Assembly: GCA_005893365.1 (NCBI GenBank)
Contig: VBPB01000005.1
Location: 1-27,268 of the forward strand
From: Candidatus Eiseniibacteriota bacterium
Lineage (GTDB): Bacteria > Eisenbacteria > RBG-16-71-46
Direction of reading: 5' to 3'
Length of the DNA: 27,268 nucleotides
Shown here: positions 8,260 through 15,733 of the stretch, piece after piece
Numbering within the stretch: the stretch's first letter is position 1
How the letters are laid out: the number at the start of each line of letters is the position of its first letter
Notes under the pieces: generated by a model
Told to the model about the DNA's origin: nothing
Databases searched by the model: none
The model's input: only the letters and a program-made list of their open reading frames with translations
Translations under genes and position numbers: made by a program

Positions 8260-8376
8260 CTAGGCTGTGTCCGAGAACGCCCGAATGGCCGCGTTGCGCG
8301 GTCGGCTCCTCGCTCCAACGTGGCCTGAAGGCCACGATTCCGCTCGTCGCGCGACCGCGACGCCTTGCCCTCCGCG
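8260..8376. repeat. Palindromic repeat element replacing the 3' end of the HD-GYP gene
   Basis: The segment begins with CTAG at 8260 and contains nested inverted repeats: a 7-bp stem with loop TGAA (8319-8325 with 8330-8336) inside an outer stem of 8 bp (8297-8304 with 8352-8359), with further partial pairing between. It starts exactly where the HD-GYP protein stops resembling its family. It shares with the 23378-23545 element the CTAG end, a nearby TGTCC, and the internal string GGCCACGAT(T/C)CC. The right boundary is approximate, set by the end of recognisable HD-GYP coding. Mobility or copy number cannot be judged from one window. Confidence 0.5.
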
Positions 8377-9228
8377 GATGATCACCAGCGCCTGGGCGTG
8401 GGTGCGGCCGCGGCGATAGGAGCGGTCGTTGACGATGGCGTCGTAGGTGTCGGCGATGGCGATGACGCGGGCGCCGAGCGGGATGGCCTCGCCGGCGAGC
8501 CCCTTGTAGCCGGTGCCGTCCCAGCGCTCGTGGTGGAAGGCGATCATCGGCACGACGTGCCGCAGGATGCCGCCCACCGAGCGCACCAGCAGGGCGCCCT
8601 TGTCCACGTGCGTCTGCATCTCGGCGTACTCCTCGGCCGAGAGCCCGGCCGCCTTGCGCAGCACGTCGATGCTGACGTCGACCTTGCCGATGTCGTGGAG
8701 GATGGCACCGACGCGGATGTCCTCGACCTCGGCCTCGGAGAGCCCCAGGTCGCGGGCGATGCGCATGGCGTGCTCGGCCACGCGCCCGGAGTGGTTCTCG
8801 GTGTAGCGGTCCACCGAGTCGATCAGCTTGGACATGATCTCGACGACGCCGTGATAGGCGTCCTGGAGCTCGCGGAGCTGGGCCTCGTTCGATTCGTAGA
8901 GCGAGCCCACCATGTAGGCGGTGAGCAACAGGATGCCGCCCCAGGTGCCGAGGTCCAGCCAGCGCGTCCACGTGACGCCGGCCGCGGCGATGAACCGCGA
9001 CTCGTCCGCCGACGCGAGGCCGATGACGATGAGGCAGGCGAGCAGCGCCCAGAGCACGCCCCGGCGGCGGCCCAGCAGGTAGGCGCCGAGCACCACCGGC
9101 AGGTAATAGAGGTTGAGGAAGGCGCGCGGGTCGGGAACCAGGAAGTTGAGCACGCCGGTCACGCCGACGATGCCGAGCAGCACCAGCAGGCCGGTGTTGA
9201 CCTCCCGGATGCGCGACCGGGCTCTCAC
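8260..9228 (-). CDS. Membrane-anchored HD-GYP phosphodiesterase-like protein, C-terminally altered
   Basis: HD-GYP proteins hydrolyse cyclic di-GMP. The GTG start at 9228 overlaps the stop of the upstream ATPase gene (GTGA), which indicates translational coupling. Residues about 11-110 contain three to five membrane segments in a MASE-like sensor arrangement, then a short helix, then the catalytic domain from about 130: HD at 178-179 in ILHDIGK, and HHERWDGTGYKG at 232-243, where the GYP Pro is Lys. The domain is normal through DRSYRRGRTHAQALVIIRGG (to about 287), where family members would continue with a GTQFDP-type block and a final helix. Instead 35 unrelated residues are encoded by the palindromic element, whose CTAG end supplies the stop. 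Activity may be reduced. The 322-residue length includes this tail. Confidence 0.8.
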   Translation of the reverse strand: MRARSRIREVNTGLLVLLGIVGVTGVLNFLVPDPRAFLNLYYLPVVLGAYLLGRRRGVLWALLACLIVIGLASADESRFIAAAGVTWTRWLDLGTWGGILLLTAYMVGSLYESNEAQLRELQDAYHGVVEIMSKLIDSVDRYTENHSGRVAEHAMRIARDLGLSEAEVEDIRVGAILHDIGKVDVSIDVLRKAAGLSAEEYAEMQTHVDKGALLVRSVGGILRHVVPMIAFHHERWDGTGYKGLAGEAIPLGARVIAIADTYDAIVNDRSYRRGRTHAQALVIIRGGQGVAVARRAESWPSGHVGARSRPRNAAIRAFSDTA

Positions 9229-11246
9229 GACGCCCGCTTGAGACGCTCCGGCGCCGGCCTCCGGCGCCGCGGCGGCCGGGCGGCGTCGAGGGCGGCGCCC
9301 AGGGCGGTGTCGAGGGCGGCGTCGGTTCCCGACGCCGGCGCCCGTCCGCGCGTGGCGTCGCCGGCCGGGTGCGTCCCCGCGCCGCAGAACGGGCACCAGG
9401 CCCAGGCGGGATCCAGCCGCCGCCGGCACGACTCGCAGTGCTCGCCGACGAAGTCGCCGCACGAGGGACAGTAGTCGTACTCACGCGCCAGCACGAACGC
9501 GCACGCGGGACACACCTTGGCGCCCTGATCGGCCAGGTAGACCACGCGCGAGACCTCCTCCAGCGTGGTGTGGCCGTCCAGGACCTTGCGGAGTCCATCC
9601 TCGCCCAGGCCGTGCATGCCCTGCTCGATGGCGGCGGTCCGGATCTGCGCGTCCGAGACGTTCTGGGTGATGAGCGCGCGCAGCGTGTCGGTGACCTCGA
9701 GCGTCTCGTAGATGCCGGTGCGCCCGAGGTAGCCGGTGTTGCGGCACGCGGGGCAGCCCTTGCCCCGGGTCAACTGCAGCGAGCCTTCGGCCGCACCCTG
9801 GGCGCCGAGCCGGTTGAGGCTGGCGGCGCTGACCTCGTAGGTCTCGCGGCACTTGGGGCACACCGTCCGGACCAGCCGCATGCTCACCACGCCGATCAGC
9901 GACGAGGCGACCATGTAGGGCTCGAGCCCCAGGTCGACGAGCCGCGTCACCGCGCCCGGGGCGTCGTTGGTGTGGACGGTCGAGAGCACCAGGTGGCCGG
10001 TGACCGAGGCGCGGAAGGCGATCTGGGCGGTCTCCTTGTCGCGGATCTCGCCGATCATGATGACGTCCGGGTCCTGGCGCAGGATGGCGCGCAGCGCGCC
10101 GGGGAAGGTCTTCTTCGCCTTCTCGTCCACCTGGACCTGGTTGATGCCCGGGATCTGGTATTCGACCGGGTCCTCGACGGTGACGATGTTCTTGGTCACG
10201 GTCTGGAGCTGGCGCAGCGCGGCGTAGAGCAGCGTGGACTTGCCCGAGCCGGTGGGCCCGGTGACGATGATGATCCCGTGCGGGCGCGCCAGGTAGGCCT
10301 CGATGCGCCCGCGGTCCTCGACCCCCAGCCCGACGTCGTCGAGGACGCGCATCGAGTGGCCCTGATCGACGATGCGCATCACCATCTTCTCGCCGTGCGT
10401 GGTCGGCAGCGTCGAGACGCGCATGTCCACCCGCCGTCCGGCGATCTCGACCATCAGCCGCCCGTCCTGGGGCAGGCGCTTCTCGGCGATGTCGAGGTTC
10501 GAGAGCACCTTGAGCCGCGAGACCACCGCGCTCTGGGTCCACTTGGGCAGACGCTGCATCTCGTGGAGCAGGCCGTCGACGCGCAGGCGGACGATGAGGT
10601 CCTTGTACTGGGGCTCGATGTGGATGTCGCTCGCCCGCTCCTCGATGGCGCGGTGCAGGAGCCAGTTGGTGAGCCGCACGATCGGGCGGCCCTCGGACTC
10701 CTTGATGAGGTCGTCGATCGCCTGCGCCTTCTCGTCCTCGGTGACCGTGCTCACCACCAGCTCGTCCTCGGAGCTGATGATGCTGTTGATGACCTCGTTC
10801 ACCGAGGAGTCGATGTGGTAGTAGCGCTCGATCGCCTCCTGGATGGCCGAGGGCATCGCCAGCACCGGCTTGATGTACATGCCGCTCTGGAAGCGCAGGT
10901 CCTCGATGGCGGCGATGTTGAGCGGGTCGGCCATGGCGACCGTCAGGCTGGAGCGCCTCTCGACCTCGATCGGCAGCGCCAGGTACTTGCGCGCCAGGTC
11001 CTCGCGGACCAGCGCCAGCGCCTGCTCGTCGACGGTCACGTCGGCGAGGTCCACGAACGGGAGGTTGAGCTGCTGCTGGAGCTGCCGCACCAGCATGGCC
11101 TCGCTGATCATCCCGAGCCGCACCAGTGTGGAGCCCAGCAGCTCGCCGCTCTTGCGCTGCTCGTCGATCGCCTTGGCGAGGTCCGAGGCGGTGAGGAGCT
11201 TCGCCTCGATGAGCATGTCGCCGAGGCGCTTGTGTTCGCGGGCCAT
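9225..11246 (-). CDS. pilB: PilB/GspE-family assembly ATPase with MshEN domain and C-terminal zinc ribbons
   Basis: This is a hexameric ATPase that powers type IV pilus extension or type II secretion on the cytoplasmic face of the inner membrane. The ATG at 11246 has GGAG six bases upstream. Residues about 1-150 form an MshEN domain with two RLG-type repeats (RLGDMLIEAKLL from 8, RLGMISEAML from 43), the signature of cyclic-di-GMP-binding ATPases. The ATPase core holds Walker A GPTGSGKS at 330-337, Walker B DVIMIGE at 394-400, and the first pair of the family tetracysteine site CPKC at 463-466. Unusually, residues 579-621 add four more CxxC knuckles (CPAC, CPSC, CESC, CPFC), forming two zinc ribbons, then an Ala/Arg-rich tail. 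It is coupled to the HD-GYP gene downstream. Confidence 0.9.
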   Translation of the reverse strand: MAREHKRLGDMLIEAKLLTASDLAKAIDEQRKSGELLGSTLVRLGMISEAMLVRQLQQQLNLPFVDLADVTVDEQALALVREDLARKYLALPIEVERRSSLTVAMADPLNIAAIEDLRFQSGMYIKPVLAMPSAIQEAIERYYHIDSSVNEVINSIISSEDELVVSTVTEDEKAQAIDDLIKESEGRPIVRLTNWLLHRAIEERASDIHIEPQYKDLIVRLRVDGLLHEMQRLPKWTQSAVVSRLKVLSNLDIAEKRLPQDGRLMVEIAGRRVDMRVSTLPTTHGEKMVMRIVDQGHSMRVLDDVGLGVEDRGRIEAYLARPHGIIIVTGPTGSGKSTLLYAALRQLQTVTKNIVTVEDPVEYQIPGINQVQVDEKAKKTFPGALRAILRQDPDVIMIGEIRDKETAQIAFRASVTGHLVLSTVHTNDAPGAVTRLVDLGLEPYMVASSLIGVVSMRLVRTVCPKCRETYEVSAASLNRLGAQGAAEGSLQLTRGKGCPACRNTGYLGRTGIYETLEVTDTLRALITQNVSDAQIRTAAIEQGMHGLGEDGLRKVLDGHTTLEEVSRVVYLADQGAKVCPACAFVLAREYDYCPSCGDFVGEHCESCRRRLDPAWAWCPFCGAGTHPAGDATRGRAPASGTDAALDTALGAALDAARPPRRRRPAPERLKRAS

Positions 11247-11346
11247 GAAGATCTCCGGGGGCGAGGGTCGGCGTGGGGATGCGGCGTACCCGCGGGGTAT
11301 CGGCGCCATGCGGGCGGGGATTGAGCGGTGGCGGCGAGATGAGGCG

Positions 11347-11359
11347 TTGCATGATGCAA
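11347..11359 (-). promoter_or_regulatory. Palindrome TTGCATCATGCAA upstream of pilB
   Basis: This is a perfect 6+1+6 inverted repeat 101-113 bases upstream of the pilB start, in the divergent region between pilB and the GAF-SpoIIE gene. A near copy, TTGCATTATGCA, lies upstream of mltD at 25468-25479 in the same orientation. It could be a regulator site shared by the two genes. Confidence 0.35.
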
Positions 11360-11440
11360 TGTCGTGGCGGTGGAAGAAGGGCGACGGACGGCGCCTTCGT
11401 CTTCGTGGTCGCGCCGACCGCGCCGCGCGCGTCGGCCGGT

Positions 11441-11469
11441 TTGTCGGTGCCTGGGGCGGATGCTAGGGT
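11441..11469 (+). promoter_or_regulatory. Candidate promoter of the GAF-SpoIIE gene, possibly leaderless
   Basis: TTGTCG (11441-11446) and TAGGGT (11464-11469) are 17 bases apart, matching the TAGGTT-type -10 seen before other genes in this window. The ATG at 11478 lies only 8 bases after the -10, so transcription would start at or just before the start codon, giving a leaderless or nearly leaderless mRNA. Confidence 0.4.
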
Positions 11470-11477
11470 GCGTGACC

Positions 11478-13280
11478 ATGACCGAATCCGCAGCACCCGG
11501 CGGCCCGCCCGCCACCGAGCGCCCTGCCAGCCCGCCGTCCCCCGCGACCGACGCCTCCGCCCGGTCGCTGTCGTCGCTGGTGCTCCACCTGAGCGAGGGC
11601 TTCGACGCCAGCACCAACGTCTCCGACCTGCTGCGGACCGCCGGGCGCCACTGCCGCAAGCTGGTGGACTGCGAGATCGCGCGCATCTGGGTGTCGCGCC
11701 GCGCCGGCACCCGGCTCGTGGCCCGCGAGTTTCCGCCCGGGGACGCGCCGCCGGTGATGGTGTGGATGGGCCGCGACGAGGGCCTGGCGGGCTGGGTGTT
11801 CTCGCGTGGCGAGGTGCTGCGCCTGGGCCCCGGCGACGCGCGCCCGCCGCTCAAGGGCCCGGTGCGCGAGTTCCGCTCGGCGCTGGTGATGCCGCTCTAC
11901 CGCCGCGGCGAGGTGTTCGCGGCGGTCGAGTGCCTGGACAAGCGCGGCGGGGGCGGCTTCACCGCCACCGATGTGGACCACCTGGAGGTGGCGGGCGAGC
12001 ACGTGGCGTTCGCCCTCGACAACGCGCTGCTCTACCTCGAGACCGAGCAGCGCGCCCTGGAGAAGGACGTGCTGCTCGAGGCCGCCTCCTCGCTGTCGGC
12101 GAGCTTCGATCTCGAGGAGGTCATCGACGCCATCCTGAGCTCGCTGCGCCAGGTGGTGCACTACGACGCGGCCGCGATCTACCTGGTGAACCGCGAGACC
12201 CGGGCGCTCGAGCTGGTGAGCGAGGTGGGCTATCCGACCGGCTCCGAGGAGGCGTTCGGGCTCATGGTGGGCCAGGGCATCGTCGGCTGGGTGGCCAAGA
12301 CCGGCGATCCGGCCATCGTGCCCGACGTGACGCGCGACCCGCGCTACGTGGCCGCCCGCTCGGAGACCCGGAGCGAGCTGGCGGCACCCCTGCGCGTGGG
12401 CGGCCGCACCATCGGCGTGTTCAACCTGGAGAGCGACGGCGCGGACACCTACCACGAGGGTCACCTCGAGCTGGTGACGGCACTCGGCGCCCAGGCGGCG
12501 CTGGCGGTCGAGCGCGCGCGCCTGATGCGCGAGCTGCTCGACCGGCGCCGGCTGGAGAAGGAGCTGGCGATCGCCCGCGAGATCCAGGCCTCGTTCCTGC
12601 CCAAGTCGGACCCGATCATCCCGGGCTTCGACCTGGCGGGCACGACCATCCCGCACGATGAGGTGGGCGGCGACTACTACGACTTCATCCACGTCTCCGA
12701 CACGCGCCTGGGCATCGCCATCGCCGACGTGTCGGGCAAGGGCATCCCGGCGGCCCTCATCATGGCCGGGTTCCGCATGAGCCTGCTCGCCGAGATCCGG
12801 AACGAGTTCGCCATCCGGGCGGTGATGCGCAAGGTGAACGGCCTGCTCTACGAGAGCACCGACCGCGGCAACTTCGTGACGGCGTTCTACGGCGTGCTGG
12901 ACTACAAGAACCGCGCCCTCATCTTCTCGAACGCCGGCCACAACCCGCCCATCCTGTTCCGGAAGGACGGCCCGATCGCCTACCTGGAAGAGGGCGGCGT
13001 GGCGCTCGGCGTCCTGGAAGAGGCGCTCTACGAGGAGCGGCCGATCACGCTCCACCCCGGCGACATCGTGGTCTTCTACACCGACGGCATCTCGGAGGCC
13101 CAGTCGCCGAGCGGCGAGCACTACGGCCAGCAGCGCATCGAGCGGACGGTCGCGGGGATGACCGGGCAGAGCGCGGCCGAGATCATGAAGGGGTTGATCC
13201 GCAGCGTCGAGGCGTGGAGCGGCGACCGCGGCCACGGGGACGACCTGACGCTGGTGGTGCTCAAGGCCAAGCCCGCGTAA
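11478..13280 (+). CDS. GAF-GAF-SpoIIE (RsbU-type) serine phosphatase
   Basis: This 600-residue cytoplasmic signalling phosphatase should dephosphorylate a serine phosphoprotein such as an anti-sigma-factor antagonist. After a Pro/Ala-rich start, GAF domain 1 spans about 30-185 and GAF domain 2 about 195-350, then a helical linker with the typical LAIAREIQASFLP (363-375). The PP2C-like catalytic domain shows GGDYYDF (397-403), IADVSGKG (415-422), NAGHNPP (485-491), YTDG (534-537) and HGDDLT (586-591), so the metal-binding aspartates are present. The ATG at 11478 is preferred over one at 11460 because it agrees with the promoter. No partner STAS or anti-sigma gene is adjacent. It is divergent from pilB and convergent with the peroxiredoxin gene. 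Confidence 0.9.
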   Translation: MTESAAPGGPPATERPASPPSPATDASARSLSSLVLHLSEGFDASTNVSDLLRTAGRHCRKLVDCEIARIWVSRRAGTRLVAREFPPGDAPPVMVWMGRDEGLAGWVFSRGEVLRLGPGDARPPLKGPVREFRSALVMPLYRRGEVFAAVECLDKRGGGGFTATDVDHLEVAGEHVAFALDNALLYLETEQRALEKDVLLEAASSLSASFDLEEVIDAILSSLRQVVHYDAAAIYLVNRETRALELVSEVGYPTGSEEAFGLMVGQGIVGWVAKTGDPAIVPDVTRDPRYVAARSETRSELAAPLRVGGRTIGVFNLESDGADTYHEGHLELVTALGAQAALAVERARLMRELLDRRRLEKELAIAREIQASFLPKSDPIIPGFDLAGTTIPHDEVGGDYYDFIHVSDTRLGIAIADVSGKGIPAALIMAGFRMSLLAEIRNEFAIRAVMRKVNGLLYESTDRGNFVTAFYGVLDYKNRALIFSNAGHNPPILFRKDGPIAYLEEGGVALGVLEEALYEERPITLHPGDIVVFYTDGISEAQSPSGEHYGQQRIERTVAGMTGQSAAEIMKGLIRSVEAWSGDRGHGDDLTLVVLKAKPA

Positions 13281-13281
13281 C

Positions 13282-13313
13282 GCGCGGGCCGGCCGCCGCG
13301 CGCCCGGCGCGCG
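13282..13313. terminator. GC-rich hairpin between convergent genes
   Basis: The short gap between the phosphatase stop and the peroxiredoxin stop is almost entirely G and C with interrupted inverted repeats (GCGC-GGGC pairing with GCCC-GGCGCGC across a bulge). It is a plausible two-way terminator, without a T run. Confidence 0.3.
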
Positions 13314-13317
13314 GTGG

Positions 13318-13821
13318 CTACGCTCCCTCGAGTGCGCGCGCCGCGGCCAGCACCTGGGCGGCGTGGCCGCCCACGTGGACCTTGTCCCAGATCGCGGCGA
13401 TCATGCCGTCACGGCCGGCGAGGATGGTGCGCCGGCGGAACAGCTCGATGGTCCAGCCGCCGATGCCCAGGCGCATCAGCCCGCCGAAGGCGTCGGCCGC
13501 CACGCGCTCGGGATCCGAGAGCAGGGGGTAGGGGAGTCGCAGGCGGTCGGACCAGGTGAGGTTGCCGGCCAGGGTGTCGGCGTTGATCCCGGCCAGCCCC
13601 ACGCCCGCCGCCTGGAACGCGCCATGGGCTCCGCGGAACTCGCGGAGTTCGCGGATTCAACCGGGGCTGCCGTTCAGGATGTAGAAGAAGAGCACCAGCG
13701 GGCCGCGCCCGACGAACTGGCGCAACGCGAACGATCCGCCGCGCGCGTCGGGCAGCGCGAGGTCGGGGAGCGGACGGCCGAGCAGGCTCGGTTGCGGCGG
13801 GCGGGACGGCACGCGCGGCAC
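13318..13821 (-). CDS. PrxQ/BCP-type peroxiredoxin, probable selenoprotein (Sec at in-frame TGA 13659-13657)
   Basis: Peroxiredoxins of this class reduce peroxides with a single catalytic residue in a PGCT motif. One continuous frame encodes LLGRPLPDLALPD, then LVLFFYILNGSPG, then TGA, then IRELREFRGAHGAF, AAGVGLAGINADT, YPLLSDPERVAADAFG and a C-terminal RRTILAGRDGMIAAIWDKVHVGGHAAQVL, which aligns with the end of BCP proteins. The TGA (codon 55 from the GTG at 13821) falls exactly on the catalytic cysteine, and the rest of the protein has no cysteine at all. A hairpin of SECIS type follows. Selenocysteine is therefore the best reading, and 167 residues the resulting length. Ordinary gene callers would report two fragments, ending at 13657 and starting near 13602. 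The start is uncertain: GTG 13821 or 13812, without a clear ribosome site. A nonsense mutation or base error is the alternative. Confidence 0.75.
13629..13659 (-). promoter_or_regulatory. SECIS-like hairpin following the in-frame TGA
   Basis: Directly after the TGA (13659-13657) the minus strand can form a perfect 7-bp stem CTCCGCG/CGCGGAG (13647-13641 with 13635-13629) around the loop AGTTC (13640-13636). The loop begins 16 bases after the TGA and has a G and a U near its start. Known bacterial SECIS elements lie inside the coding region just after the UGA, with an apical loop about 16-37 bases away that contains a guanine. The match is structural only. An alternative 5+5-bp stem closer to the TGA competes with it. 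Confidence 0.5.
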
Positions 13822-13964
13822 GGTAGCAGAACCGCGCGTCTTAAGGCGCGGCGATCCGAGCGGCGGGTGGGGGCGGCCGCGGCCGGCAGGGCCTAGCCGG
13901 CCCGCGGCGAGGGCGCGCGAGCCCGCTTGGGCCAGCGCCTTGGCCCGCGGCCTTCGCGTCATGC

Positions 13965-13993
13965 TTGACCCTGTCGGGGGCGCCGCATACTAT
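13965..13993 (+). promoter_or_regulatory. Strong sigma-70-type promoter of the S2P-trpS-scpAB-rluB operon
   Basis: TTGACC (13965-13970) and TACTAT (13988-13993) are separated by exactly 17 bases, the best -35/-10 pair in the window. Transcription would start near 14000, leaving a leader of about 34 bases before the ATG at 14034. Confidence 0.7.
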
Positions 13994-14000
13994 GCGGCGC
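13980..14000. promoter_or_regulatory. Perfect 10+1+10 palindrome over the -10 box (operator candidate)
   Basis: The left arm GCGCCGCATA (13980-13989) is followed by one C and the exact reverse complement (13991-14000). The palindrome covers the -10 and the expected transcription start, so a dimeric regulator bound here would block the polymerase. In RNA only the distal part would be transcribed, so a terminator or attenuator role is unlikely. Confidence 0.55.
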
Positions 14001-14033
14001 GACGCGATTTCGCCCTGTCCTGGAGCGCCTCGG

Positions 14034-14690
14034 ATGAGCCTCGACCCGACCCTCTTCGTCACCTTCCCGGTGTTCATCCTGAGCATCGTCGTGCACGAGT
14101 GTGCGCACGGGGTGATGGCGCTGTGGAACGGGGACCCGACCGCCCGCGAGCGGGGCCGGCTCACGCTCAACCCGCTCAAGCACGTGGACCCGGTGGGGTC
14201 GATCCTCCTCCCCGGCGTGCTGCTCTTCTCGCGGGCGCCGTTCCTGTTCGGCTGGGCCAAGCCGGTGCCGATCGATGGGTCGCGACTCCGGCATCCGGCC
14301 AACGACCAGGTCAAGGTCGCCCTGGCGGGGCCGGCCTCCAACGTGCTGCTGGCCTTGCTGTTCGCCGCCATCGCTCGCCTATCACCGGAACAGGGGTTCT
14401 TCGCCCCGCTGCGCCTGATGGGCCTGGCGGGCGTGGTCTGGAACTGCGCCCTGGCGATGTTCAACCTGCTCCCGGTGCCGCCGCTCGACGGCTCGTGGGT
14501 GCTGATGCGCTTCCTGCCGATGCGCCACATCATCGTGCTGCAGCAGTTCCGGCTGGTCGGCATGCTGGTGATCGTCGGGATGCTGAGCGTCAAGGTGGTG
14601 GCCAACACCGTGCTCTACACGCCGCTGCGCCTCGCGGTGCGCGCCTGTCTCGGCCTGTTCGGCGTGCCGAGCGCGGGGATCGCCCTGTGA
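14034..14690 (+). CDS. Site-2 protease (M50 family), short membrane form
   Basis: This intramembrane zinc metalloprotease has 218 residues. The ATG at 14034 has GGAG eight bases upstream. The zinc motif HECAH is at residues 21-25 within the first membrane helix, and the second motif, NLLPVPPLDG (144-153), supplies the third ligand, Asp152. GWAKPVP (73-79) and the LAGPASNVLLAL block (97-108) are typical of the short FtsH-neighbour-type S2P group (YwhC/SpoIVFB-like) without a PDZ domain. Four to six membrane helices are visible. It is the first gene of an operon; this order (S2P, trpS, scpA, scpB, pseudouridine synthase) recurs in several bacterial phyla. Its substrate is unknown. The stop overlaps the trpS start by four bases (GTGA). 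Confidence 0.9.
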   Translation: MSLDPTLFVTFPVFILSIVVHECAHGVMALWNGDPTARERGRLTLNPLKHVDPVGSILLPGVLLFSRAPFLFGWAKPVPIDGSRLRHPANDQVKVALAGPASNVLLALLFAAIARLSPEQGFFAPLRLMGLAGVVWNCALAMFNLLPVPPLDGSWVLMRFLPMRHIIVLQQFRLVGMLVIVGMLSVKVVANTVLYTPLRLAVRACLGLFGVPSAGIAL

Positions 14691-15733
14691 AGCCGGGGCG
14701 CATCCTCTCCGGCATGCGCCCGACCGGGCGGCTCCATCTCGGCAATCACGTCGGGGCGCTCGAGAACTGGGTGCGGCTCCAGGACGAGGGCTGGGCCAAC
14801 TTCCACATGGTCGCCGACTGGCACATGCTCACCACCGGCCACGAGGACACCTCGCGGCTCCAGTCGGACACCTACGAGATGGTGGTGGACTGGCTGGCGG
14901 CCGGCCTCGATCCCAAGCGCAGCGTCATCTTCGTCCAGTCGGCGGTGAAGGAGCACGCCGAGCTGCACCTGCTGTTCTCGATGCTGGTGACCAAGGCGCG
15001 GCTCGAGCGCGTCCCGACGCTCAAGGAGCAGATCCGTGACCTGCATCTGGACGAGCAGACCATCTCCTACGGGCACCTGGGCTATTCGGTGCTCCAGGCG
15101 GCCGACATCCTGCTCTACAAGGCGACCCACGTGCCGGTGGGCGAGGACCAGGTGCCGCACGTCGAGCTGACGCGCGAGATCGCCCGGCGCTTCAACTTCC
15201 TTTACTGCCGCGACCGCGAGCCGGTCTTCCCCGAGCCGGAGGCCCAGCTCACGCAGTTCCCGCGGCTGCGCGGCAACGACGGGAACCGGATGAGCAAGTC
15301 GGCGGGCAACGCGCTGATGCTCGCGGCCAGCCCGGAGGAGATCACCGCCTACGTGCGCGCCGCCTACACCGATCCCAAGAAGGCGCGCGCCAACGACCCG
15401 GGCCGCCCCGAGCCGGACGAGCGCGACGGCCACGGCGGCTGCGTGGTCTGGGAGTACCACCGCAAGTTCAACCCCGAGGGGGCCGCCGAGATCGCGCGCC
15501 AGTGCCGCGCCGGGGAGCTGGGCTGCGTCCCCGACAAGCAGCACCTGGCGCGCGTGCTGAGCGAGGCGCTGGCCCCGATCCGCGAGCGCCGCCAGCGCTG
15601 GGCCGCCGACCCGGACGCGGTCCGCGACGTCGTCGCCGACGGCAACCGCCGCGCGCGCGCGGTGGCCGAGCGCACCATGGACGACGTGCGCGCGGCGATG
15701 GGCCTGCGCTCGACCGCCGAGGTGACGCCGTGA
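14687..15733 (+). CDS. trpS: Tryptophanyl-tRNA synthetase
   Basis: This enzyme charges tRNA-Trp with tryptophan using ATP in the cytoplasm. It is a class I synthetase of 348 residues, close to the usual 330-350. The HIGH-like signature is HLGN (17-20), preceded by GRILSGMRPTGRL, and the KMSKS loop is RMSKS (201-205). The GTG start at 14687 overlaps the S2P stop and gives the normal N-terminus; ATG 14714 would cut into the nucleotide-binding strand. An insert with GGCVVWEYHRKFNPEG precedes the C-terminal helical domain, as in many bacterial TrpS proteins. The stop overlaps the scpA start (GTGA). No trp leader or T-box is seen. Confidence 0.95.
   Translation: MKPGRILSGMRPTGRLHLGNHVGALENWVRLQDEGWANFHMVADWHMLTTGHEDTSRLQSDTYEMVVDWLAAGLDPKRSVIFVQSAVKEHAELHLLFSMLVTKARLERVPTLKEQIRDLHLDEQTISYGHLGYSVLQAADILLYKATHVPVGEDQVPHVELTREIARRFNFLYCRDREPVFPEPEAQLTQFPRLRGNDGNRMSKSAGNALMLAASPEEITAYVRAAYTDPKKARANDPGRPEPDERDGHGGCVVWEYHRKFNPEGAAEIARQCRAGELGCVPDKQHLARVLSEALAPIRERRQRWAADPDAVRDVVADGNRRARAVAERTMDDVRAAMGLRSTAEVTP

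Noticed and set aside
13318..13962. Frameshift or ordinary pseudogene as explanation of the split peroxiredoxin
   Set aside because: The two halves are in the same frame with no indel, the only lesion is TGA on the catalytic residue, and no other decay is seen. A nonsense mutation remains possible but is less likely.
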